From Schistocephalus solidus (Eukaryota; Platyhelminthes; Cestoda; Diphyllobothriidea; Diphyllobothriidae): DNA of 64,000 nucleotides. Below, one piece after another: positions 21,016 to 31,957 of the stretch (positions within the stretch are counted from its first letter, which is position 1; each line of letters starts with the position of its first letter). The DNA is taken from positions 1 to 64,000 of the forward strand of contig WEDG01001391.1 in the NCBI GenBank assembly GCA_017591395.1, read 5' to 3'. The position numbers and the translations under genes are program-made. The notes beneath the pieces are model-generated. The model ran no database searches. It saw only the letters and a list, made by a program, of their open reading frames with translations, and was not told where the DNA came from.

Positions 21016-24000
21016 ATACGGACTAATGACCGAGTGCGAAAGGAAGGAAAAAACTTATTTAATTAATTACACATAATAACCAACTCAACCGAAATGGACT
21101 TGTTATTTTTGACTAATCTTTCGTCATCAACCGTGGAATTGTCAATCCCAGGTGAGCCTGCGTTTCATCGAAAAGCAGCTCGGTAACCTTCCACAAGCTT
21201 GCAGCATTTCTTTGTCAATCGGCTGATAATGGTTTGCAATGATATTTGTGGATGGAGGTGGCTCGGCAACTGGCAGTCTGAAAACCAAGCATCTTACTAA
21301 ATAATGCAAGCAGGTCTAAATGTTATTTTTTCCAAGCAAAAATCGTTAGCTGCATAGAATAATGAGAGTTTTTTGCGTGTTGACTAATATCTGGCCAATC
21401 AAATAAAGATTTGCAAGCATAATCTTTATGAGTTCGGGCTGTGCCTAACAATAAAAAATTCCTTGCTGAAGAGCAGTAGGCAAACTTGATTAATATGGAT
21501 ATCACTGATGGGACGTTTGGCTTATAAACTTAAAAAAATAATTGTAGAAAAATTGATTTTACCCCTCAATAACGTTACTACCATGATATTTACTTGCTAA
21601 AATTAACAAAATGCATTGGAAATCTTTTCTAGAAAAACAACCTCTTTGACATTGAATTCTCCAATGGTACTGAAGTACTAAACGGGCACAAAAGATGCAT
21701 ATAAATACACATAAGCTCTTAATGCTTGACTATATTATGTGTTTGACGTGAAAAACAGTCCTTTCAGCCAAGTGTCTTCTATATAGTATTCAAAAGAGGA
21801 CCAAGGATATTAAGCCAATAGTAATCAACCATAATTCTGAAATTTGTTGTTTTGGTATGTAAAGTGTGGGCAATATAAAGGGAAAAGGCGGCTTCTCCTT
21901 ACTACTTCTGCATTGCCACATGAGTTTTTATTAAGCTATCAAGAATAGGGAAAATATTCGGGCTCTTAAAATAAGAAAGACAAACGTCCCCATACAGTGT
22001 CCAAATTGTTTGTGTACTTCATTTCGCACTTTATTCAAGATCGCCAAGCTTTTAGCCTATTTAATAAGGTGTTTCGGAATTTATGAAGTATGCAATTTTC
22101 GCTACCCTTTCAATTTACCAATGTTCACTAATTTGACTCTTAGGAAAAGGGAAACTTTATAAAGCTATGTGATTTCTTCTGTTTAGTTTGTTAACCACAG
22201 GAGCCGTTGTGGTAATAAGTCAGAAGCCATAGATACAATGTGGAAGCTGCATCAAAACTTTGTACGAAAATATCAATATATAAATCTTGTGCACGTATAT
22301 ATTGTCCGAAGAGCTTTTATTACCGAACAAAAATGCTGACGTACTTCGAGTGTTTTTTTCTATTTCTTTACACTCACTGCAGGTTGAAAGTTAATAAGGG
22401 ATCTTTGTCTATGTCTTTGAACTAATATTGCATGGATTGGTTTTAAAACCTTAGGAACATCACGACACATAATTAAATCCTTCCTTACAGGTGTATATTT
22501 CATTCGCGGGGGCAAACAAAACATAATGGTCAGGATATTTTTTGGAATACTAGGTAGCTAACTGACCGAGGAAATAGATACAGGCATAAGCACAACATTT
22601 CGATGCAGACACACACTCTTCTCTCACCTTTAACCTCAAAACAGGCTCCAGAGACCCGCGTCTTATATAGGATATCCAGCAGTGAGCCAATGATAATCAG
22701 CCAATTATGAAAAATTATACTTCTAAATCATTCGTTATTCGGTTGAATTAGACGCAAACAATGTGGAAGAATTGGGTGTCGCTTTGTTCCTTCTGCATTG
22801 CATGGGATTGGGTTTATTTGGCGATTAAAAACCTGATAAGTAGGGATTTTCTTTCAAATAAAAAGGTCCATATCTAGACGCGATCGCTAGGACAAGAAAT
22901 TCATTTGCGGGATGTTTCGGAAGCCAGCTTAAACCTATCTTTGAAAATAGCACCAGATAAGGTTGCTGCTTATAACAGAGTTATGCAGTATTTACGGGCT
23001 CGAAGTCACTAGGTTATGGCATATTTCTACCAAGTACTTCCTGTTACTCACATTTTGGCTTTGATTGGCAATTTATTGGCAATTTATAATTGGCAATTTA
23101 TTGGCAATTTATTTATTCCGATCTGCCCGCCCATGGAAAAGACTTGCCCGTCAAGAGGAGTTTCCTTGTGCGCACATTCGTTAAATGCGAATGCATTACA
23201 CAAGTTATGAAGACATTCCACTCATATAAGAGGCGATACTTGCATTCCAGGTAAAAAAAGAACATATCTAGATAGGTAGAATCACTGGTTTATCACTTAA
23301 CTTTTGTCCTTGAAATCTGCTTTATGTTAAGAAACTGTGAGCAGAAAAGACAAATATAATCCACATCTACCTGGTGATTCATTTGGGTTGTCTACACACA
23401 AATGCAACTCACAAAACCAGTTTTTGATATTTACAAAGGCACTGAAGTGTTAAGGTCGTTAAAATTAAGGTTTTCCTACAACTAAATGTCATTTAACCTC
23501 ATACCTAGCAGAGAATGCTCTACCGACCGCAAAAGTAAATAAATGTCACGTGAATATTGTCATTCGTGAAGCCCAAGAGAGTATTTTGAAACATTCTCTC
23601 TAATTATTCTGCTTATTTTGTGACGATGTATCGATGAATTGTCTCAATTCTTTAGCATTAGGAAGAGATATACTTTTGAGCAAAAGGTGACGCGTGCAGT
23701 ATTCCAATTCTACATATTATTTCACTTGCATCTTAAGTGCTCGTGGTATCTACTGGCACAAGTGTGCAATGGTCGATTTTCCAAGATCCTTAACATAACT
23801 ACATCTTAGTTTGAAATTGCAGCTCCAGTAAAAAGTGTATGATGAAAAGAGTTCACCCCATGACTCTATCCCTACGGATATTTTTAGAGGCTCATCAGTA
23901 TGTCTTTGCTCGTTTTATATCTGGACGGTGATGGATAGTAACCTTTACAGTTTCTCAACAGCTAAGAATATAACCGGGGGCAAAAACTGGAAGGGTTTCT

Positions 24001-24223
24001 GACTCTGAGCAGTCCATTTCATTGTTTAATGAATTCATTCATTCCAAAGAAATCGATTGAGATAGTTCAAAATTATTCTCTAGAGCAGTGGCAGAAGAGG
24101 GTATTCAGCGTTTTCTATTGCAATCAGTTTGTTTGGCACCCAAAAACATTTACCCTTTTAAACTCATAAATCTGAACTCAGAAAATATGGTTCTTATTAC
24201 CACAGAACAGTGCACAAATATTA
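21016..24223. other. No gene recognised
   Basis: AT-rich, stop-rich DNA. A small local repeat of TTGGCAATTTAT (four copies, some with spacers) lies at about 23059-23114. Nothing else stands out. Confidence 0.5.
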
Positions 24224-25560
24224 ATAATCAATTAAGACCCAATATAACGGCTCAATATAATAGTTCAGGTGCAATATAGAGGCCCAATATAAAGGTTCAC
24301 TATAACGTTCCAGATCCAATATAAGGGCCCAACCTCAAGGTCCAAATTAAAGGCCCAATAAAAAGGTCCAATAAAATGATTTAGATCCAATATAAAGGCC
24401 TAATATAATGATCCAGATCCAATATAAAGGGCCAATATAAAGGTTCAAAATAATGGCACCGATTTAATAAAAATATCCAATCTAATGGGCCAGATTTAAT
24501 ATAATGGTCTATTTCCAAGATAAAGGCCAGATATAATGCCTCAATATAATGGTCCAGATACAATATGAAGGGCCAATATCATGGTCATGATCCAAAATAA
24601 AGGTCCAATATAAAGGTTTAATATAATGGTCCAGATCCAATATTAAGTTCTAATATAATGTTCCAGCTCCAATATAAAGGTACACTTTTATGTTCCAGAT
24701 CGAAGATGAAGGCCTTATATAAAGGTTCAATATAACGGCCCAGATTTAATAAAAAGGTCAAATGTAAGGGTCCAGCTCCAAGTTAAAGGCCCAATATAAT
24801 GCAGCAGATCAAATATAATAGTGCAATATACTGGTCCAGATCCAATATAAATGTCCAATATAATGTTCCGGATCCAATATAAATGCCCAATATAAAGGTC
24901 CGAGTTAAAGGCACAATATAAAGGTCAAATATAATGATCTAGATACAATATAAAGACCCAATATAATTATCCAGCTCCAATATAAAAGCCCAATATAAAT
25001 GTTCAATATAATGATCCAGATCAAACATAAAGATTCAATATAATGGCCCATATTTAATTATAACTTCCAATATAATGATCCAGATCCAAGATAAAGGCCC
25101 AATATAAAAATTCAATATAATGGTCCAGATCTAGTATAATTATCCATCTCCAAATTAAAGGCCAGGTATTATGGCTCAAGATAATGATCCAGATCCAATA
25201 TAAAGGCCCAATATAATGGTCTAGATACAAAATATTATATTGGACCTTTATATTGGATCTGGATCATTATCTTGAGCCATAATACCTGGCCTTTAATTTG
25301 GAGATGGACCATTATACTAGATCTGGACCGTTAAATTTAACCTTTATATTGGACCTTTATATTGGATCTGGATAATTGTATTAGGCCTTTATATTGGATC
25401 TAGATCATTTTATTGGACCTTTATATTGGGCCTTCAATTCGGACCCTTAGATTGGGCATTTTTATTGGATCTGGACCGTTATAGTGAACCTTTATATTGG
25501 GACTCTATCGTGCATGTGGAACATTATATTGGGCCATTATATTGGGTCTTAATTAATTAT
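24224..25560. mobile_element. Foldback-type element: tandem AT-rich subrepeats in palindromic arrangement
   Basis: The whole interval consists of degenerate subrepeats of the CCAATATAAAGG / TCCAGAT type. From 25237 the same units appear reverse-complemented (CCTTTATATTGG). The right arm (25239-25560) pairs with two parts of the left arm: its inner ~110 bp with 25121-25226 (almost perfect) and its outer ~215 bp with 24224-24430. Both ends carry ATAATYAATTAAGACCCAAT in inverse orientation. So this is a large inverted repeat whose right arm has lost roughly 700 bp. Long terminal inverted repeats built of short subrepeats are the definition of foldback elements. No coding capacity; no clear target-site duplication. 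Confidence 0.7.
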
Positions 25561-25659
25561 CGATATGAATTGCGTACTTTGCAAAGGATATGGGTCATTG
25601 GGGTTGAATAGGTTATAACAGATGGTTTACATTAATTCCATTTTCGACATGTTACCACG

Positions 25660-25860
25660 AATCACCCACAACACCTTAAAAGTATGAAGCCGATTTGCGA
25701 ATATTTTCCCTATTCTGGCGTGTACGCCTTATCATCCATGCATCAGAACGAAGAACCACCCTTTTAAATAGATGTTTCAAAGTATGGAATCTTTCCTTTG
25801 CCAAAATAACCCATAAATTGACAAATAATTGGCAACCCCAAGAATAGGGACAAATGTCTT
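25660..25860 (-). repeat. Inverted fragment of copy H flank
   Basis: Reverse complement of 15975-16180, sharing CAAATCGGCTTCATAC, GAATAGGGAAAATATTCGC, GTTCTTCGTTCTGATGCATR and TTTGTCAATTTATRGG. It sits between the foldback element and block G2. Confidence 0.75.
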
Positions 25861-26020
25861 CTGAATTTGACTTCCATGAAAAATGAAAACATTTTTAAGC
25901 TTATTTTCGTACTGACCTTAATTCAATAACTACCAGGCTCTCGAATGAGCCGTTGTGGATCCCTCTTAGTAGCAGTAGACATAACCTAGTAGCAGGGCCG
26001 AAATACGCGTTGTAAAATAT

Positions 26021-26287
26021 TTGAAAGCTTTTCTTAATTTTATGGATATTGTAGATAATCTTGTGAGCTGGTGGCTGCTCAAGTATGGATTCTCAGGCCC
26101 GCAGCTCAGTAACCAGTCAATGACCTCCAGTTCTCCTATTCGTTCAGAGACATCACCTGAGGAAGGAATGAGTCACATTGGGAGGAGGAAGGTGATTACA
26201 CCTCCAATGGCAGTGATAAAAATCACGCCAATCTCCAACATGGATGATGTAATCACGGCCATTAACGACTTGGACTCGGACGGCTAG
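26021..26287 (+). CDS. Unassigned open reading frame, possible 3' exon
   Basis: An 88-codon frame with composition unlike the surrounding AT-rich DNA: LVSWWLLKYGFSGPQLSNQS, RSETSPEEGMSHIGRRKVIT and DDVITAINDLDSDG before TAG. A pyrimidine-rich tract and TAG at about 26054 could be a splice acceptor. It stops just before the G2 block homology begins (about 26320). Nothing similar is found elsewhere in the window. I do not recognise the product; it could be the last exon of a host gene, part of an unidentified element, or a chance frame. Confidence 0.3.
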   Translation: MKAFLNFMDIVDNLVSWWLLKYGFSGPQLSNQSMTSSSPIRSETSPEEGMSHIGRRKVITPPMAVIKITPISNMDDVITAINDLDSDG

Positions 26288-26586
26288 ACCATCATTGTAC
26301 CTTTTATGAACTCCAGCGGTGATCGCGAGAGCTGCTTTGTGATTGCGTGGTCGCTATGCATGCTAAGTGCTGCGCACCATATGCCTCCATCACCCTCGAG
26401 TTTATGGACTTTGTTGAAATATTTCTTATTACTGCTCCTGTATGCCAGTGCCTGGTAACCGCTTGTTTTCTATTTTTCACTATATTTTTTCACAAATGAA
26501 ATTCCAACAGACAGTTTTTTATACAACCAGACTCCGGAGAGCTGTGTTTGGTAAATTAAATGAGTTTCTATAGTTGCATGCAGTCC

Positions 26587-26802
26587 TCACCTCATACTAT
26601 TTAACATCTTCACATTGACCTCATAGCCGGTAAAAGCCTCAATTTTGTGCCAGTTCAACCTAATGTAAAATAATATTTTCTCACACATGGCAGTTGGGAC
26701 GGATACTTTAAAGACAAGTGTAAATGCGTGTAATTTCAGAACCATCCCAATACGTGACAGTGGCAAAATGCTTCGCAGATATGACTTAACGATTAAAAGC
26801 AA
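26587..26802 (-). other. Open stretch in the G2 tail, possible further exon
   Basis: A 71-codon frame open on the minus strand (ILFYIRLNWHKIEAFTGYEV, NVKMLNSMR) ends at an ATGAGGTGAGG sequence. That sequence would be a good donor and is kept in G1 and H. In G1 the corresponding frame is broken. It could be an exon of the G gene or untranslated tail. Confidence 0.25.
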
Positions 26803-27015
26803 TAGCTTACCGGTCGTTAGGAACGAAAAGGGTTACCGACCGTACCTAGGGTGTCGTCAGTAATTTTACATGCCACGTAATCATTCAAAACAGCTGAAAA
26901 GAACGTAAACCTATCCAGCCTTCGCCATTTTTCGAATAGGTTTTCCGCATTCCGATGTGCACCTTTTAATCTCTACGCATCAGAGCATACAACATCTTTA
27001 TTTTATTCCAGTTTG

Positions 27016-27272
27016 TCATATGCGCATTAAAAATCCAAACAACATATTTGATTTGTCATCCCTCATTAAACAGTTTAAAAGAAACCTGATCCCATTCCTG
27101 TAGTTTAAGTATTTCTTAAGAAGTAATGGCCTGATACGGTCATACCACAAAGGCACATTTAAGGCAGCTATAAAAGAATGATACCAATTTACACAGACAG
27201 CGGTTTCGCTAAAACTCGCCTTGATATTTAAGGCATGGATTGTGAGGGTTGGGGACATCGATCCATCGTGGT
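27016..27272 (-). CDS. Exon-4-like open segment of gene copy G2
   Basis: After an ATTATAG that could act as acceptor (AG at 27273-27274) the minus strand is open to a TGA at 27016. It reads SPTLTIHALNIKASFSETAV, CVNWYHSFIAALNVPLWYDR and IRPLLLKKYL. The G1 counterpart (8630-8848) has the same residues up to KKY but a TAA in place of one Leu codon and a small indel. Similar spacing of W, Y and basic residues suggests real coding history. How exon 3 would join it is unclear: no common GT donor lies near the exon 3 end in all copies, and a gypsy-derived insert separates them. Confidence 0.4.
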
Positions 27273-27300
27273 CTATAATCGACGCCAAAGATTTCAAGTT

Positions 27301-28047
27301 CCGGAATCAATAAGCCTAGGGTTTATTTGAAAGAGCAAACAGGGAATCATCCGTAACATCGTGACTTTTTTCCGGCCATTTACGTAGAACATGGAAAGGT
27401 TCGCTTAGTGAGTAATCAATCGATGGGAAAATAACGGAATTATGCGCTTGACTGTGGCGTGTATATCCAATCATCCAGGTCAGATCGTCTTTGCAGACAG
27501 TGAATGAGCTAATCAAATCTTAGTGAAAATGCTCAATTGTATTTTCGAATCGTACGGATTACTTATGTGGGGTTGTAATATTATACTCTCGGAGCATAAT
27601 CTAAAGATATTTCAGACATGCTTTTGAATGCACGTGAACAACGTCTCGGAAGCCGTTAGCCGCCTTTAAACACCCCATGGAGTTGTGGTTGCACACCGAC
27701 CACAAGCAACTACTAGAGCCCAAATAATGAGGCCAAAAGACCACGGAAAGAAACGTCCAGAATCGTATACCGAAAGTGGTGAAGTTGCACAAATGAGCTC
27801 TCAATCTGTGTTTAAGAACCTGACTGTGCAGAATTTTGCAACTGGGAGAAGTGTCAAGCACATATAATGAAGGGTGTGAAATATTTCCCATTGTTATAAT
27901 CTCCATGCAAAGAGGTTCCCCAGAGTAGAACCCTCCTCCGATGTGAGCGGAATATGCAATACGAAATTGTTTGAAATTGACTTGTTGCAAATTCAATAGT
28001 TTTAATATTTTAAATAGAAAACTTAATTGCTTTCACTGAGTAAAATT
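27301..28047 (+). pseudogene. Insert in G2 with decayed Ty3/gypsy RNase H-connection sequence
   Basis: The plus strand of 27660-27990 reads MELWLHTDHKQLLEPK, then stops, then fragments such as KVVKLHK and ALNLCLRT, resembling the gypsy RNase H end and tether. The same piece is in copy H (15.48-15.96 kb) but not in G1. So either the insertion happened in the common ancestor of G2 and H, or G1 lost it. The opposite strand is open for 131 codons (27601-27996), which I take as a shadow. Confidence 0.5.
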
Positions 28048-28158
28048 GTGTAAAGGGACCTCATATAGTATCGAAAATTGGAAACCCGGTTTTTTTGCAT
28101 ACACCATATGCGTGCGATATCAAAAAAGAAACAAACGAGGTTTATGCGGAATTAATAT

Positions 28159-29794
28159 TCAATCTGATGTACAAAATATCGTGGCTCTGTTGTAAAAGGA
28201 CGCTTGGATTAAAATGTCCAACTTAGTTAACATATCTAGCTTCCAATTCGCAAGTGTATTATTGTAGGTTGGCTTCACAGCGCGATGAACACGTTGAGTG
28301 AGATTGGGAAATGTAAGACCCGTCAAACGAAGCGTACCGTACTGAGCGTTTCCATAGTAATAGGTGACTGTCGCCTTCGTAGCTACGTCTGCAAACTCCT
28401 CCTGCAGTCCTTCGAGGGATTCTGCAGAGATTGCTCGAGTACCTATAAAGCCCATCTCCTTAAGTGAAATGAAGAAACCAGTCTAATGAGCGAAAAAACA
28501 TCTTAACAATGATGCAAGAAGTGAAGCGACAAAGTGTGTTCTGAACCGAAAAATAGAATTGATGCTCTTTAAAATATATCACTTTTGCAAAAAAACTATC
28601 TAGTTTTCCTATTCTAACACATTTGTTAATAACAAACCTTTCTCACCTTTAGACTAAAACTCACTGTAATTTTGCGAATTTTAACCGAACACCAAAATTG
28701 GATTAAGGTTCCTTCACGTAAAACACGTATAATATCGCAGTCGCTTACTTCTACTGCTGCCAAATTCTCCATTTTAAACTCGATCCACTGGAGAGATTTC
28801 AGTCTGCTCGCATAAACCAATGGAAATAATCTGTTAAGACTACGTTCCAAAAACTCCGTGAGCAGAATTGACTTATGGCGTTTTGGGCATTGAGCATAAC
28901 CTGAGCACGAAGGGATGGAAAACAGATTTAATTAACCTCTCCTTTAAACAAGAGCGTGATATTTGAATGGTTATTTCTGACTTACATTTGGTCATCAACC
29001 GTAGTGAAATCAACCCCAGGTTTGTAGCCCAGTTAATTTATCAGCAGAGAGTGAGCTAAGCAAACGTCAAAGGGGTTGTGGGTTTCGCTTTAAACCTAAC
29101 ATAAAATGTATCGACAGACCGCCTGCTTCCGACAGGTTTTTTGCACACGAATGCGGATTGAAGCTTGTGTCTTATGAACCGACACCGCTGTTAGGAACTA
29201 AATCAGAAGGGCAGTTCTGACGGTAGTTGGTTTTGTAAGAACATCGGAACTCAAATCTACCGATAATCATATGCTTGGGATTACAACAATTTTACCAACA
29301 ATTTCCAAGCATTGTTTCTATTACTGCTACTTTCACCCACACTTTTATGTCATGAGCGATTCCCTACGGATCAGGTCCAAAGGTGACCAAAAGGTTTTCC
29401 TGGCTAAACATCTATCAAAGAAACTGCGATTGCAAAGCATGGTCTTAATGAAATAGAAATGGTACCCATAAGCTATACCAGTGGTTTCAGTTCAATAGTG
29501 CATCAACATGAATAATATTCAGACCACTTTGACATATAAACTTAATCAACGGTTGAAAAATTGATTTCGGAATTTCCTAATTTTAGTACATTTAGGAGAG
29601 TTTACAAACATTAAAAAACTTCAAATTTAAGGCCTGCATTAGATAAACAATGGCCTGGATATTGAATGCACCTAGGTTACCATGATGCAATTGGACACGG
29701 CACTTCGTTGATAAATGTGAGACTTACCGGGTAAATTTAAACAGGCGCATACACAGCAGGCAAACGCCGACAAACACTTCACGCTGAACCACAT
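28159..29794 (-). CDS. Spliced gene for a putative secreted protein, copy G2 (best preserved)
   Basis: Exon 1 (29794-29728, 67 nt) encodes MWFSVKCLSAFACCVCACLN and LPG, a short hydrophobic signal-peptide-like N-terminus, and ends in phase 1 before GTAAGT. Exon 2 (28900-28647, 254 nt) follows a strong pyrimidine tract and CAG. It continues in frame (GYAQCPKRH...EFLERSLNRLFPLVYASRL, CDIIRVLREGTLIQFWCSVK) and ends AAG before GTGAGA. Exon 3 (28458-28159) follows CACTTAAG in phase 0 and reads EMGFIGTRAI, LQEEFADVATKATVTYYYGN, GLTFPNLTQRVHRAVKPTYN and IFCTSD, then stop. Introns are 827 and 188 bp. The total is about 206 codons with no stop. Exon 2 length and all phases equal those of G1. The product looks secreted, with a Cys pair in exon 2. 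A tapeworm secreted-antigen family (GP50-like) is one untested candidate. Further exons are possible. Confidence 0.6.
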
Positions 29795-30026
29795 TATGTG
29801 CATGAAATGAAAGCAACCTCTTCAGTCAGGTGTCCTATGTGTAATAATCAACAGCGCACCAATGCTAATCAGGCAAATGCGAGCAAGCCTAATTCAGCAA
29901 GTAGTCAATGCTTGAAAATATCGTATCGATGATGGTTACGCTCGAACGATTCAAATCGCCTTTATTACAGTATATATATACTGATGCCTGTCACACTCTT
30001 TCCAACTATCCAAATTTAAAAGTAAT

Positions 30027-30028
<2 letters not shown>
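29795..30028 (-). promoter_or_regulatory. 5' flank of gene G2, conserved with G1
   Basis: About 230 bp between the ATG and the TA microsatellite align with 6718-6953. They include the palindrome CAGTATATATATACTG (29968-29983) and a CGATTTGAATCG half-changed palindrome. Just before the ATG, G1 has TTGCTTTCATTTCAG, an acceptor-like sequence, where G2 has TTCAT. No TATA box distinct from the TA repeats can be picked. Confidence 0.3.

Positions 30029-30094
<66 letters not shown>
30029..30094. repeat. TA microsatellite at edge of block G2
   Basis: About 33 uninterrupted TA units; equivalent to 6674-6717 in block G1. It marks the outer limit of homology between the two blocks. Confidence 0.9.
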
Positions 30095-30098
<4 letters not shown>

Positions 30099-30137
30099 TG
30101 AATAGCTCAGGTAGAGTGCATTCCAAGGTGATATAGT

Positions 30138-30592
30138 GAAGAAGAAAGGCTCGCCTGACTTGCACTCACTGACTTGCGCCTACAACCTAACAATAGCCGC
30201 TAATCTTTTCTGGACCATGTAGAATCTCACTGTCTCGCCACCCCCTCCCCCTGACACGGTGAACCACAGCTGAAACTCTTAAAACCTCCAACATCGGCGC
30301 AATTACCTGTGTCCCTATCCCGCATAGACGACCATTAAGTTCACTGTCTGCAGTCGTATTTAATCTCCATCACCCTTTGCCTCGGACACCGGGAACACTA
30401 ACAGCCCCCTAACCGTCCCCAATCCCTTATCCCTCATCCCTCTTACCCCAGTTGGTTGTCTGTACTGTAGCACACACTGGTCGTCTGACGATTTCATTTT
30501 CTCCTCTGTTCATTTCGTCTGACGACGGGTTGGTGTGACCAACTTGAAAATTCCCGAGTACAACCCTATTTTCCGACGAGCCTTTCTTCTTC
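30138..30592. mobile_element. Short element with 16-bp perfect terminal inverted repeats (MITE-like)
   Basis: GAAGAAGAAAGGCTCG at 30138-30153 is the exact reverse complement of CGAGCCTTTCTTCTTC at 30577-30592. The inverted repeat extends by two of three further outer bases. The 455-bp interior is C-rich in parts (CCACCCCCTCCCCCTGAC) and has two CGTCTGACGA-like motifs near 30484 and 30516, but no frame of note. TA-rich sequence borders both sides, so a TA target duplication cannot be proven. Structure fits a non-autonomous DNA transposon. Confidence 0.5.
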
Positions 30593-30699
30593 AATATATA
30601 TATATATTCTTCCTGATTTTATTTCCGTTTCCTCTTTTCATTCTTCTTCTCACAAGCAGGCAAAATAAATTATTTTTTCCGAAAAAGATGTTTGGAGAG

Positions 30700-31690
30700 C
30701 ATAGCATTAGATACCCGTTGCCGAGGAGGACATCATCACGAGGCCCTTCGACCTGCTTGTATTTCTTCCAAGCCTTTCGGATTGCGCAACGTGACCCAAT
30801 CCTTCCAGCGTTTCATTGATGATGTTTTTGGGGCTCTTTAATTTACATTTTTCTACATTGACGACGTAGTTGCCACGACCACTTCGCCAGAGGAACATGC
30901 ATCGCCCTTGTACCAAGCATTCGATCGTTTTCGCAACAAGACTTGCAACTACACGTGGACAAATGCCTTTTTTGCGTCTATTCTTTTGAGTTGCTTGGTC
31001 ATCACGTTGACCAGCATGGAATCACACCACTTCTAGCGAAAGCGCAAAGCGTTTCGCCTTTCTCGGCTTCCAAGACACTTCCGCAGCTGTAACGTTTCCT
31101 CGGCCTTATCGCAGCCGACGCTTCAACCCCAACTGTGCGGCAACATGGGTTCCATTGACCTATCTTTTAAAGTCGAATGCAAAGCCAATCAAACTTTCAC
31201 CGGCATCTGCCTCAGCTTTTGAGGCCGTCAAGTAAGTTTTAGCTGATGCCGCCAGGCTTTACAATCTCAGCTCTGATGCTTCTGCACTGTTGAATTAGAC
31301 CAATGACGCTTCTTTCAGTGTTGTCGGCGAAGTCTTACATCAACGTTCGACTAAACAGTTGCAGCCATTGGCTTTCTTTTCGCAGAAGCTGCAACCGGTG
31401 CGGACTCGCTTTAGTACGTTACCTGGCGGGCCTCTTACCATCTACCTGGTTATTCTTTATTTCCACTTAATTTTAGGGGGCAGAGAGTTACGGGTTCATA
31501 CCGACCACAAACCTTTCATTTACCCCTTAAGGCCAAGCCAGATAGGTACTCGCCCGGAGAAGTGCGTCATCTAGACTATATTTCGAAGTTGACTGCTAAT
31601 ATCCCCTACGCCCGAGGCAATGACTTTGTCATCGCTGATGCATTATCCAGACAGGATAGAAATGCCCTTCTTCTGACTTCGACCTGGCGA
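30700..31690 (+). pseudogene. Ty3/gypsy polyprotein: RT thumb, RNase H (plus copy, decayed)
   Basis: Successive frames give FGLRNVTQSFQRFIDDVFGA and FYIDDV (the YIDD catalytic pair of reverse transcriptase). Then come DLQLHVDKCLFCVYSFELLG, HHVDQHGITPL, FNPNCAATWVPLTYLLKSNA and TNDASFSVVGEVLHQ. QPLAFFSQKLQPVRTRFST, ELRVHTDHKPFIYPLR (RNase H) and LDYISKLTANIPYARGNDFV with IADALSRQ complete the series. The order is that of a Ty3/gypsy Pol. Frame changes and stops occur every 50-100 codons, so it is an old dead copy. The 5' part (Gag, protease, RT fingers) is missing. Confidence 0.85.
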
Positions 31691-31957
31691 AGATTTTTAC
31701 TGGCATTTTAAAAAGGTTACAGCCACCGCGCTTGATGATTCTATTTGTGTGCAATATTTTGGCTTAGTTAAACTCAAAATTAATTGGCAAAGATTTAGAA
31801 TGTGGTCGGTTTATGATACAAGATTAGGGATAAAGAAGCTATTGGTCACTGTGACTCAGGACAAAAAGCCTGTGGATGACAATTTTCTCACATAACTGGC
31901 TGTAAGCTCGCAAACGGCCTTATGCAGAACGATTCACCGCTGACCTGCGTACTTCTA

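Larger units (their letters stand above)
26320..30094 (-). repeat. Duplicated block G2 (inverted partner of G1)
   Basis: Co-linear in inverse orientation with 6674-9600. It starts at the TA microsatellite (30029-30094), then 5' flank, exons 1-3, a ~750 bp segment missing from G1, the fourth open segment and the common tail. The block carries fewer inactivating changes than G1. Confidence 0.85.

Noticed and set aside
24224..25560. CRISPR-like array
   Set aside because: Units are degenerate, lack unique spacers and are arranged as a palindrome in eukaryotic-type DNA.
29908..30096. Frames with long Tyr-Ile repeats (also 6442-6720 and 33911-34138)
   Set aside because: They are translations of TA microsatellites.
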